28,087 nt of DNA from JANMEX01 sp043776635 (GTDB lineage: Bacteria; Pseudomonadota; Alphaproteobacteria; Rhizobiales; Rhizobiaceae). This document shows positions 14,492 through 21,350 of the stretch, one piece after another. The position numbers and the translations under genes are program-made. Numbering within the stretch: the stretch's first letter is position 1; every line of letters begins with the position of its first letter. The stretch covers positions 1 to 28,087 of the forward strand of contig JAYVRA010000050.1 of the NCBI GenBank assembly GCA_043776635.1, written 5' to 3'. The notes beneath the pieces are model-generated. The model searched no databases. It was not told the origin of the DNA and saw only the letters and a list, made by a program, of their open reading frames with translations.

Positions 14492-15076
14492 ATGCAAAAC
14501 TTTGTCCGCATCATTTTCGCCGCGCTCTTTTTGATGATCGCGCTCGCCGTCGGAATCACCGCCTATAATTGGTTCCGCACAAGCAATGATGAAGCGGCCT
14601 ATGGCGGCAAGTTCACGCTTATAGATCAATCCGGCAAACCGATCACCGAGGCAGCGCTGCAAGGCCACCCCAGCATGATATTCTTCGGCTTCACGCACTG
14701 CGCCGAAGTATGCCCCACCACGCTTTTTGAAATGAAAGGCTGGCTGGATAAAATCGGCGATGACGGCAAAAATCTGCATGGCTATTTCGTAACCGTTGAT
14801 CCCGAGCGCGACACGCCGCAAGTACTTGCCCCCTATATCAGCAATGTCAGCGACCGCGTTACCGGCATCACCGGCAAACTGGATCACATCACAGCAATGG
14901 CCAAGTCATGGAATGTGTTCATGGAAAAAGTACCCGGCGCTAACGGCGACTATGAAATGGACCATACAGCAACCATTTTTCTCTTGAATTCCAAAGGCCA
15001 ATTCCACGGCACGATTGCATATGGCGAGAATCCGGATACAGCCTTTGAAAAGATCAAACGCCTCGCGAAGTTGTGA
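14492..15076 (+). CDS. SCO1/SenC-family copper chaperone
   Basis: A 194-residue membrane-anchored thioredoxin-fold protein that delivers copper to the CuA centre of cytochrome c oxidase. Residues 7-26 are an N-terminal membrane anchor. The copper site is complete: C70 and C74 in FTHCAEVCP, and H158 in DHTATIFLL. FVTVDPERDTP (about 99-109) is the family signature. The start at 14492 follows an AAGG about ten bases upstream. It sits between the 54-residue membrane protein and prmA, seven bases before the latter, so the three may be one transcript. No cytochrome oxidase genes lie in the window. Assignment is firm. Confidence 0.93.
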   Translation: MQNFVRIIFAALFLMIALAVGITAYNWFRTSNDEAAYGGKFTLIDQSGKPITEAALQGHPSMIFFGFTHCAEVCPTTLFEMKGWLDKIGDDGKNLHGYFVTVDPERDTPQVLAPYISNVSDRVTGITGKLDHITAMAKSWNVFMEKVPGANGDYEMDHTATIFLLNSKGQFHGTIAYGENPDTAFEKIKRLAKL

Positions 15077-15083
15077 AGTCCAC

Positions 15084-15956
15084 ATGCCCCAATCCCGCTA
15101 TTTCCTCTCCGCCTCCCGCCTTGAAGCTGAGCGTATTTTTAGTCTCGTTGAACGTGCTTTTGAGGAAGACGGCCATCCGGTTTCCATCCTTGAAGTCGAT
15201 GAAGACCGCGATATTCACGAGGTTTCGCTCTACATTCAAACTGAAGACGAGGACGAAACCCGCGCAAGATTAGCGGGGGTGCTAGGCTCAGATTTCTTCG
15301 GCCTGACGCTCGGCCTCGAGCAATTGCCGGATATTGATTGGGTCACTCATTCGCTCGGCATCCTCGCCCCCGTCCACGCCGGACGCTTCGTCGTTCACGG
15401 CGGCCATGATCGCGGCTGCGCGCGCTCAGGCGAAATTGCAATCGAGATTGAGGCGGGCCAAGCCTTCGGAACCGGCCACCACGGCACCACGGCCGGCTGC
15501 ATGGAAATGATTACCGAGGTCGTGCGCAACCGCCGCCCGCGCAACGCGCTGGACCTTGGCACCGGCTCCGGTGTGCTGGCCATCGCCGTTGCCCACCTTG
15601 CGAAAATCCCCGTATTAGCCACTGATATTGATCCGGTTGCCACCAAAGTCGCCCGCGAAAATGTCGTGCATAATCAAGTGGCTGCCTACGTATCTTGCGA
15701 AACCGCAACAGGTTTCCACCGTAAGGAAATTCACCAAGCGGCCCCGTTTGATCTCATCGTCGCCAACATTTTAGCCAAGCCTCTAATGCAGCTCGCCCCG
15801 CAAATGGCCCGCCACTTATCAAGAGGCGGCGACATCATTCTTTCCGGCATTCTAGCCACCCAGCGCGACCGCGTACTGGCAGCCTATCGCAGCCAAGCGC
15901 TGTATCACCGCAAAACGCTATGGCGGAACGGCTGGGTAACGATACATTTGAGTTAA
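15084..15956 (+). CDS. prmA: Ribosomal protein L11 methyltransferase
   Basis: A 290-residue S-adenosylmethionine-dependent enzyme that trimethylates ribosomal protein L11. The N-terminal L11-recognition domain covers about 1-100. The methyltransferase domain begins near 115 with GQAFGTGHHGTTAGCMEMI, the PrmA hallmark. Motif I is ALDLGTGSGVLAIAVA, followed by VLATDIDPVA and the catalytic-loop motif FDLIVANILAKPLMQLAPQM. The ATG at 15084 lies eight bases after the SCO stop; an open frame extends further upstream but overlaps the SCO gene. Complete and canonical. A short tandem duplication (15964-16000) separates it from the next gene. Confidence 0.94.
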   Translation: MPQSRYFLSASRLEAERIFSLVERAFEEDGHPVSILEVDEDRDIHEVSLYIQTEDEDETRARLAGVLGSDFFGLTLGLEQLPDIDWVTHSLGILAPVHAGRFVVHGGHDRGCARSGEIAIEIEAGQAFGTGHHGTTAGCMEMITEVVRNRRPRNALDLGTGSGVLAIAVAHLAKIPVLATDIDPVATKVARENVVHNQVAAYVSCETATGFHRKEIHQAAPFDLIVANILAKPLMQLAPQMARHLSRGGDIILSGILATQRDRVLAAYRSQALYHRKTLWRNGWVTIHLS

Positions 15957-15963
15957 GAAATTT

Positions 15964-16000
15964 CAGTTGTTAGTGAAGTGACCAGTTCTTAGTGAGGTGA
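15964..16000 (+). repeat. 19-base imperfect tandem repeat before the EamA-type gene
   Basis: Two units, starting at 15964 and 15983, differ at two positions (CAGTTGTTAGTGAAGTGA and CAGTTCTTAGTGAGGTGA). The second unit's GAGGTGA forms the ribosome binding site of the gene at 16002. The duplication may simply have created a better Shine-Dalgarno sequence. Confidence 0.6.
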
Positions 16001-16001
16001 A

Positions 16002-17054
16002 ATGAGCGACCAGTACAATCTGTCCCATCTTTGGCCCGGCGTCCCTCTGGCGCTTGCATCCGCAGTTCTATTCGGCGCAAGCCCGCCGCTTTCAAAGCTG
16101 TTGCTCGCCACCATCAACCCCTTCATGTTGGCCGGGCTGCTCTATCTAGGCGCAGGCATTGGCCTTGCGATCTATCGTCTGCTCGCCAAACCTATGGGCG
16201 GCGCAAATCTCGTTCGCAAAGATTGGCCTTGGCTGGCCATGGCAGTCATATTCGGCGGCATAGCGGGTCCGCTGCTATTGCTCGCTGGTCTTCGCCAGAC
16301 TGATGCTTCCACCGGTGCGCTGCTGCTGAATGTAGAATCAATCGCAACAATGGCAATCGCGTGGATAATATTCCGCGAGAATGTCGACAGGCGCCTGCTC
16401 GCAGGCGCGGCGGCAATCCTGTCAGGTGCGGTCATTTTGACATGGAATGGTCATGGCATAGCGTTCGGCCAAGGCGCGCTGTTGATTACAGCGGCATGTC
16501 TCGCATGGGCTATCGACAACAATATGACCCGCAATATTTCCGGAAGCGACCCGACAGTCATTGCCATGATTAAAGGGCTCGTCGCCGGCGGCGTGAATAT
16601 ATCAATCGCTTTGTTCGCAGGCGATACGCTTCCCGCCGTCGGACTTGGGATTACTGCCGCTATCATCGGCTTTTTCACGGTTGGAGTCAGTCTTGTGGCC
16701 TTTATCCTCGCCCTGCGCCATCTTGGAACGGCAAGAACAGGCGCCTATTTCTCGCTTGCGCCATTCATCGGCGCGGCGCTTTCCGTCGCCTTTCTTGGTG
16801 ATCCATTGACCTTGAAGCTGTCACTGGCCGCACTTTTGATGGGAACCGGTCTTTGGATACATCTTACCGAAAGCCACGGGCACGATCACAAACATGAAGC
16901 GCAAGAACACGAGCATTCGCATGTTCACGACAGCCACCATCAGCACAACCACGGCGGGACCGTGACTGAACCGCATTCGCATAGCCACAGACACGCACCC
17001 TTACTGCATAGACACGCCCACTACCCTGATCTACATCACCGTCACGAGCACTAA
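16002..17054 (+). CDS. EamA/DMT-type transporter with long His-rich C-terminal tail
   Basis: A 350-residue inner-membrane protein of the drug/metabolite transporter superfamily. About ten hydrophobic helices form two EamA halves (residues about 14-140 and 155-288), e.g. LALASAVLFGASPPLSKLLL and LAFILALRH-type helices. From about residue 290 the chain is a cytoplasmic-looking tail of some 60 residues containing 23 histidines (HGHDHKHE, HEHSHVHDSHHQHNH, HRHAHYPDLHHRHEH). Such tails bind Zn, Ni, Co or Cu, so a metal-related transport or sensing role is likely despite the DMT family's usual organic substrates. GAGGTGA precedes the ATG. It is followed, 20 bases later, by a cation diffusion facilitator with its own His-rich end, implying a two-gene metal operon. 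Confidence 0.87.
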   Translation: MSDQYNLSHLWPGVPLALASAVLFGASPPLSKLLLATINPFMLAGLLYLGAGIGLAIYRLLAKPMGGANLVRKDWPWLAMAVIFGGIAGPLLLLAGLRQTDASTGALLLNVESIATMAIAWIIFRENVDRRLLAGAAAILSGAVILTWNGHGIAFGQGALLITAACLAWAIDNNMTRNISGSDPTVIAMIKGLVAGGVNISIALFAGDTLPAVGLGITAAIIGFFTVGVSLVAFILALRHLGTARTGAYFSLAPFIGAALSVAFLGDPLTLKLSLAALLMGTGLWIHLTESHGHDHKHEAQEHEHSHVHDSHHQHNHGGTVTEPHSHSHRHAPLLHRHAHYPDLHHRHEH

Positions 17055-17074
17055 AAAATACCGGAGACCGGCCT

Positions 17075-18046
17075 ATGAGCAATAACCACAACCACACGGA
17101 CCACGACCATGATACTCATGACGCTCACGATCATTCCGGGCATAATGATGGCTCCGCCCATGCCCATGCTCCTGCCAATTTTGGTCACGCTTTTGCTATC
17201 GGCATAGCGCTCAACAGCGGCTTCGTCCTCGTCGAAGCGGCTTACGGGTTTTTCGCCAATTCTGTCGCGCTGCTGGCAGATGCAGGGCATAATCTTAGTG
17301 ATGTTTTGGGGCTTGCCGTCGCTTGGTTTGCCAGCGTGTTGGTCAAACGCGCGCCCTCGCCGCGCTTCACTTATGGCCTGCGCGGTTCGTCTATTTTAGC
17401 TGCCTTGTTTAACGCTGTATTTTTGCTGGTAGCCGTCGGTGCCATCGCATGGGAAGCCATCCAGCGCTTCGGTTCCCCGGAACCGGTGGCAGGAAAGACT
17501 GTCATGCTCATCGCCGCCATCGGCATCCTCGTTAACGGCATCACAGCTTGGCTGTTCGCCTCCGGCGCAAAAGACGACATCAATCTGCGCAGCGCGTTCC
17601 TGCACATGGCATCTGACGCACTGGTCTCAGCAGGCGTTGTCATCGCGGGCTTCATAATCCTCATGACCAACTGGCTCTGGCTCGATCCGCTTATGTCCCT
17701 CATCATAAGCGCCGTTATTATTTGGGGCACTTGGGGTTTGCTGCGCGATTCGCTCGCCATGTCCATGGCAGCGGTGCCCGCCACTATCGACCCGCTTAAA
17801 GTCCGCGATTTTCTAAAATCTCAAGCAGGCGTCACCGCCATTCATGACCTGCACATCTGGCCCATGAGCACCACCGAAATCGCCATGACCTGCCATTTGG
17901 TCATCCCGAACGGACACCCGGGTGACAGGTTCCTGCATCATTTGGCAGGAAAATTAGCAGCGAAATTCAAAATCAACCACCCGACCATCCAAATCGAAAC
18001 CGACCCGCATGAGGCATGTGCATTGGCACCGGATGAGGTAGTTTGA
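17075..18046 (+). CDS. Cation diffusion facilitator (Zn/Co-type efflux transporter)
   Basis: A 323-residue CDF/ZnT-type metal:proton antiporter. The first 33 residues are a His-rich metal-binding segment with ten histidines (NHNHTDHDHDTHDAHDH). Six transmembrane helices follow. The zinc site is complete: D69 and H72/D76 in LADAGHNLSD (helix 2) and HMASDAL (helix 5). The cytosolic C-terminal domain contains VTAIHDLHIWPMSTTEIAMT and a final HPTIQIET, the usual ferredoxin-like fold ending with HEAC. This arrangement resembles CzcD/ZitB-type zinc exporters. GGAG lies about eight bases before the ATG. Substrate metal is inferred from family motifs; Zn is most likely. The EamA-type partner gene precedes it. 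Confidence 0.92.
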   Translation: MSNNHNHTDHDHDTHDAHDHSGHNDGSAHAHAPANFGHAFAIGIALNSGFVLVEAAYGFFANSVALLADAGHNLSDVLGLAVAWFASVLVKRAPSPRFTYGLRGSSILAALFNAVFLLVAVGAIAWEAIQRFGSPEPVAGKTVMLIAAIGILVNGITAWLFASGAKDDINLRSAFLHMASDALVSAGVVIAGFIILMTNWLWLDPLMSLIISAVIIWGTWGLLRDSLAMSMAAVPATIDPLKVRDFLKSQAGVTAIHDLHIWPMSTTEIAMTCHLVIPNGHPGDRFLHHLAGKLAAKFKINHPTIQIETDPHEACALAPDEVV

Positions 18047-18114
18047 GTCAAATCCCCTGATCTAACATCAAATGATACTTTCATTACGGAGAAAGTTGAT
18101 TAATAAGTATTAAC

Positions 18115-18771
18115 ATGTTTTCGCCTTGTCTGGACATTCTGCCTGAACCACAACGCTTGTTATGGGAACAACTGGCGACAACTCCAGTTGATTTCAGGCT
18201 TTATGGCTGAACAGCAGTTGCGCTCCAACTTGGACACAGGAACTCAATTGATTTTGACTTTTTCTCGGGCATACCATTCCAAACAGACGCACTTATCAAC
18301 TCAATTCCTTATCTAAAGGGAGGAGGCGTCCGCATGTCCGCCGCAAATACGTTGACGATGAGCATTGACAGGCAAGAGCCGGTAAAGATTTCGTTTCTTG
18401 ACAGCTGGCTCCCTGGTCAAGTCTTACCGCACACACCGGTTCAAGGCCCGCAATTTGCTGTGGCCTCACTACTCGATTTGGCAGGAACGAAGGTGGCTGT
18501 GATCACACAGCGCGCCGAACTAAAAGACTATCTCGATATTCACGCACTACTAACTATCGCCAAAATCCCGTTGTCAAAAATTCTCAGCGCGGCTAAAATT
18601 GTCTATGGAGAGACGTTCAATCCGCTGATATCATTGAAAGCGATTTCTTACTTTGAGGACGAAGCCCTGGGCGATTTACCGCAGGCGATGCGAAGAGACT
18701 TACTCGCGGCCACTAAAACGGTTGATTCAAACTCATTACCGAAACTTCATGCCCTGCGGGAACGGAAATGA
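18115..18771 (+). pseudogene. AbiEii/AbiGii-type nucleotidyltransferase toxin, interrupted by one TGA
   Basis: A continuous frame of 218 codons beginning ATG at 18115. It encodes a DUF1814/AbiEii-family nucleotidyltransferase toxin: LLWEQLATTPVDFRLYG, then TAVALQLGHRNSIDFDFFSG, later FAVASLLDLAGTKVAVITQR, AELKDYLDIHALL and YGETFNPLISLKAISYF. A TGA at 18208-18210 replaces the second glycine of the expected Gly-Gly-Thr active-site motif (GGA to TGA would suffice). Otherwise the reading frame is intact. A product could start at the ATG at 18334, but it would lack the catalytic GG[ST] and DFDFF motifs. The final ATGA overlaps the next gene. Sequencing error should be considered. TGA serves as a normal stop elsewhere in the window. 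Confidence 0.8.
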
Positions 18772-19073
18772 AACCGTTTCCGTTAACAGAAGAACTCCTC
18801 GCCATCGCGCCCCGGATTATCTGGTTCGGGACACCGGAACAGGCCTTGTCAAACCCAATCCGCTTCATGACCTATGCCTTTACTTATGCAACTAGTGACG
18901 AGATCGCGGTCATTCAAAACTATGTCGATGAGGACGGGATCCGCGAGGCGCTGGACAAAGCGCCGCCTGGCATTATCGACCCGCGTTCATGGTCATACTG
19001 GAACTTGATGGCGGGGCGCAGCCCGCCCCAGCCGATGCCTGTACGAAATTTCGACATACCTTACAGCGGCTGA
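18768..19073 (+). CDS. Small partner protein of the AbiEii-like gene, possible antitoxin
   Basis: A 101-residue protein whose ATG overlaps the stop of the AbiEii-like gene (ATGA), indicating tight coupling. The sequence includes IAPRIIWFGTPEQALSNPIRF, YAFTYATSDEIAVIQNYVDE, a small helical core, and DPRSWSYWNLMAGRSPPQPMP near the C-terminus. I recall this arrangement as a common companion of AbiEii-type genes, but I cannot name a family. An antitoxin or chaperone role would fit the operon; the classical AbiEi antitoxin is a larger winged-helix protein encoded upstream, which this is not. Its 3' end overlaps the end of the opposite-strand gene by 13 bases. Frame intact. Confidence 0.65.
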   Translation: MKPFPLTEELLAIAPRIIWFGTPEQALSNPIRFMTYAFTYATSDEIAVIQNYVDEDGIREALDKAPPGIIDPRSWSYWNLMAGRSPPQPMPVRNFDIPYSG

Positions 19074-19249
19074 TAGGCGCTGCCACGCTTGCGCAGTTCG
19101 GCTTTGCTTTGTCCAAGCGTGCGCAGCCGCTCAGTGTCCACCATTTGCAGGCTTGCATTGGCAGAATGGGTTACTTGTCGTGTGCGTCCGGCAATCATCG
19201 CATCGACAGCCTTGTGCATAAATCCACGTTTTGTTTTGGTCGAGGCCAT
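19061..19249 (-). CDS. Small basic 62-residue protein, unknown
   Basis: Encodes a basic, probably helical protein: MASTKTKRGFMHKAVDAMIA, then GRTRQVTHSANASLQMVDTE and a C-terminus RLRTLGQSKAELRKRG. The block LRTLG-x-SKAELRKRG is reminiscent of the short DUF1127-like proteins common in rhizobia, but the match is not certain. A good ribosome binding site (AAGGAG seven bases before the ATG at 19249) supports translation. It converges with the AbiEii partner gene. An AT-rich stretch (TATTTTAAAT on the minus strand, around 19289-19298) upstream could be its promoter. Role unknown. Confidence 0.65.
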   Translation of the reverse strand: MASTKTKRGFMHKAVDAMIAGRTRQVTHSANASLQMVDTERLRTLGQSKAELRKRGSAYQPL

Positions 19250-19375
19250 TGTTCAACTCCTTGTCGTTCTACAGCCTCCCACCGTATGGTATTTAAAATA
19301 GGGTGCTTCGCACATTAAAGGTAGGGCGTAACTGCATGATAGCTATGCGTTTTTGAATCGTCCGCTGTCACATTG

Positions 19376-19404
19376 TTGACATGAACAGCGATGCGTCAAA
19401 GATT
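19376..19404 (+). promoter_or_regulatory. Possible promoter of the aminopeptidase P gene
   Basis: TTGACA at 19376-19381 is a perfect -35; the hexamer 17 bases later (AAGATT, 19399-19404) is a weak -10. The site is about 75 bases before the ATG at 19478. Nothing else stands out in the 228-base divergent gap 19250-19477. Confidence 0.35.
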
Positions 19405-19477
19405 AATCAGTACGCGAATTCACATTGCGCGGTGGAGGCGCAAACTCTAGTCTCCGCCATCATTTGAGGAAGCCACC

Positions 19478-21310
19478 ATGTTCCAAACCTATGAACCATC
19501 CGCATCCGCATCCGGCACCGCGCCCCGCATTGCGGCACTTCGGGCGCAATTTGATGGCCTCGCACTAAACGGGTTTCTGGTTCCCCGCGTCGATGAGCAC
19601 CAAGGCGAATACGTCGCCGCCTGCTCGGAACGCTTGGCATGGCTCACCGGCTTCACCGGCTCATGGGGCGTGGCGCTTATCTTGAAAGAGGCCGCCCATC
19701 TCTTCGTCGATGGCCGCTACACCGTGCAAGCCCCTGCCCAAACTGATCCGGCAATTTTCACCATTCAAAGCCTCATCGAAACGCCGCCCGCCAAATGGAT
19801 TCCCGCCAATTTGCCGTCCGGTTCGCGTATCGGGTTTGACCCGTGGCTGCACACAATTGCCGAAGTGAAGTCGCTGGAAAAAGCCGTTTCCACTATCAAG
19901 GGCACCCTCGTTCCCGTCACCAAAAACCTCGTCGATATCGCGTGGACAGACCGCCCCGCCGCGCCGCTGGAGCCTGTGTCCATCCACACGCTGGAATTTG
20001 CCGGCGTGCTGGCGCGAGACAAAATCCAAACCATGGCGGAAGCGCTGAAAGCCGCCGGAGCCGGCGCCACAGTGCTGACTGATCCGTCATCACTGGCATG
20101 GCTGTTCAATATTCGCGGCAATGATGTGCCGCACACGCCCGTCGCGCTGGGCTTTGTCATTGTGATGGCCGAAGGCGAGCCGCTGGTGTTTATCGATAAG
20201 CACAAGCTGCCCATGAAAACCGGGGCCTACCTCACACAGCTGGCCACTATTCTCCCCCCCTCGCAGTTGGAACCTACACTCGCCGCGCTGGCCAAGGACC
20301 AAACCATCGCGCTGGACCCCGCTTTGGCAAGCGATAAATTCCGGCAAATCGTGGAAGAGGCAGGCGGCACAATCTTGGAATTGCAAGACCCCGCCCGCCT
20401 GCCCCGCGCCTGCAAAAACATCACCGAGCAACGCGGCACGAGATCCGCCCATAGGCGTGATGGCGCAGCTATGTCGGCCTTCCTCAACTGGTATGAAGGC
20501 CAAGCGCCGGGCTCGCTCGATGAAATCACCGCAGCAATCCGCCTCGAAAAATTCCGCGTTGCCGCAGGCCAGGCCAACCAATCGCCGCTCTTGGATGTCT
20601 CCTTCCCGTCCATCTCCTCCACCGGCCCCAACGGCGCGATGAACCACTACCGTGTCTCCACTGAAACCAACCGCAAGCTCGAACCCGGCGAATTATTCCT
20701 GCTGGATTCAGGCGGCCAATACCGCGATGGAACGACAGACATAACCCGCACGCTGCCCGTCGGCACGGTAAGCGATGAATACCGCCGCCGCTTCACGCTG
20801 GTGCTCAAAGGCATGATCGCCATTTCCATGTTGCGCTTCCCCAAAGGCACGCGCGGCTGCGATATTGATGCCTTCGCAAGGCAAGCGCTCTGGTCGGCAG
20901 GGCTGGATTATGCCCACGGCACAGGCCACGGCGTCGGCTCCTATTTGTCGGTCCACGAAGGCCCGCAGCGCATAGCCAAAGTCGGCGTCACGCCCTTGGA
21001 ACCCGGCATGATCCTCTCCAACGAGCCGGGTTATTACAAAACGGGTGAATACGGCATCCGCATCGAAAACCTGATTTTGGTAACAGAACCAACACCAATA
21101 GATGGCGGCGACGCCCCGATGATGGGGTTCGAAACCCTAACGCTGGCCCCCATTGATAAACGCCTGATAGAAACGCATCTGCTCACCCGCGCAGAACTGC
21201 ACTGGCTCGACACCTATCACGCACGGGTGCTGGCAGAGTTAGGACCGATGGTGGATGAGGCGACGAAGGTTTGGTTGGAGCAAGCGACAAGCGCGTTTGC
21301 GGTGGAGTAA
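19478..21310 (+). CDS. pepP: Xaa-Pro aminopeptidase (aminopeptidase P, M24B)
   Basis: A 610-residue cytosolic dimetal peptidase that removes the N-terminal residue before proline. It has the long three-domain layout of the eukaryotic-type APP1 branch: two creatinase-like N-terminal domains (FLVPRVDEHQGEYVA, LFVDGRYTVQ; then TMAEALKAAGAGATVL, WLFNIRGNDVPHTPVALGF) and a catalytic pita-bread domain from about 330. Metal ligands are seen: the Asp of LLDSGGQYRDGTTDITRT (two Asp), the His of GHGVGSYLSVHEGP, and the Glu residues of NEPGYY and GIRIENLIL. AGGAAG lies seven bases before the ATG. It converges with the restriction-modification gene, separated by a hairpin. Complete. Confidence 0.93.
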   Translation: MFQTYEPSASASGTAPRIAALRAQFDGLALNGFLVPRVDEHQGEYVAACSERLAWLTGFTGSWGVALILKEAAHLFVDGRYTVQAPAQTDPAIFTIQSLIETPPAKWIPANLPSGSRIGFDPWLHTIAEVKSLEKAVSTIKGTLVPVTKNLVDIAWTDRPAAPLEPVSIHTLEFAGVLARDKIQTMAEALKAAGAGATVLTDPSSLAWLFNIRGNDVPHTPVALGFVIVMAEGEPLVFIDKHKLPMKTGAYLTQLATILPPSQLEPTLAALAKDQTIALDPALASDKFRQIVEEAGGTILELQDPARLPRACKNITEQRGTRSAHRRDGAAMSAFLNWYEGQAPGSLDEITAAIRLEKFRVAAGQANQSPLLDVSFPSISSTGPNGAMNHYRVSTETNRKLEPGELFLLDSGGQYRDGTTDITRTLPVGTVSDEYRRRFTLVLKGMIAISMLRFPKGTRGCDIDAFARQALWSAGLDYAHGTGHGVGSYLSVHEGPQRIAKVGVTPLEPGMILSNEPGYYKTGEYGIRIENLILVTEPTPIDGGDAPMMGFETLTLAPIDKRLIETHLLTRAELHWLDTYHARVLAELGPMVDEATKVWLEQATSAFAVE

Positions 21311-21311
21311 A

Positions 21312-21344
21312 AATCTATCTCACCCATGCGGGGTGAGGTAGATT
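21312..21344. terminator. Shared hairpin between convergent pepP and the type IIG gene
   Basis: A 14-base-pair stem, AATCTATCTCACCC (21312-21325) with GGGTGAGGTAGATT (21331-21344), has a five-base loop and one wobble pair. It begins immediately after the pepP stop and ends six bases before the restriction-modification stop. No long T-run follows, so it may act as a bidirectional terminator or 3' stabiliser. Confidence 0.7.
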
Positions 21345-21350
21345 GCCCGC

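Noticed and set aside
18208..18210. TGA as selenocysteine or recoded codon in the AbiEii-like gene
   Set aside because: The expected residue is Gly, no SECIS-like hairpin was noticed after it, and TGA ends other genes here (for example mazF). A nonsense mutation or sequencing error is simpler.
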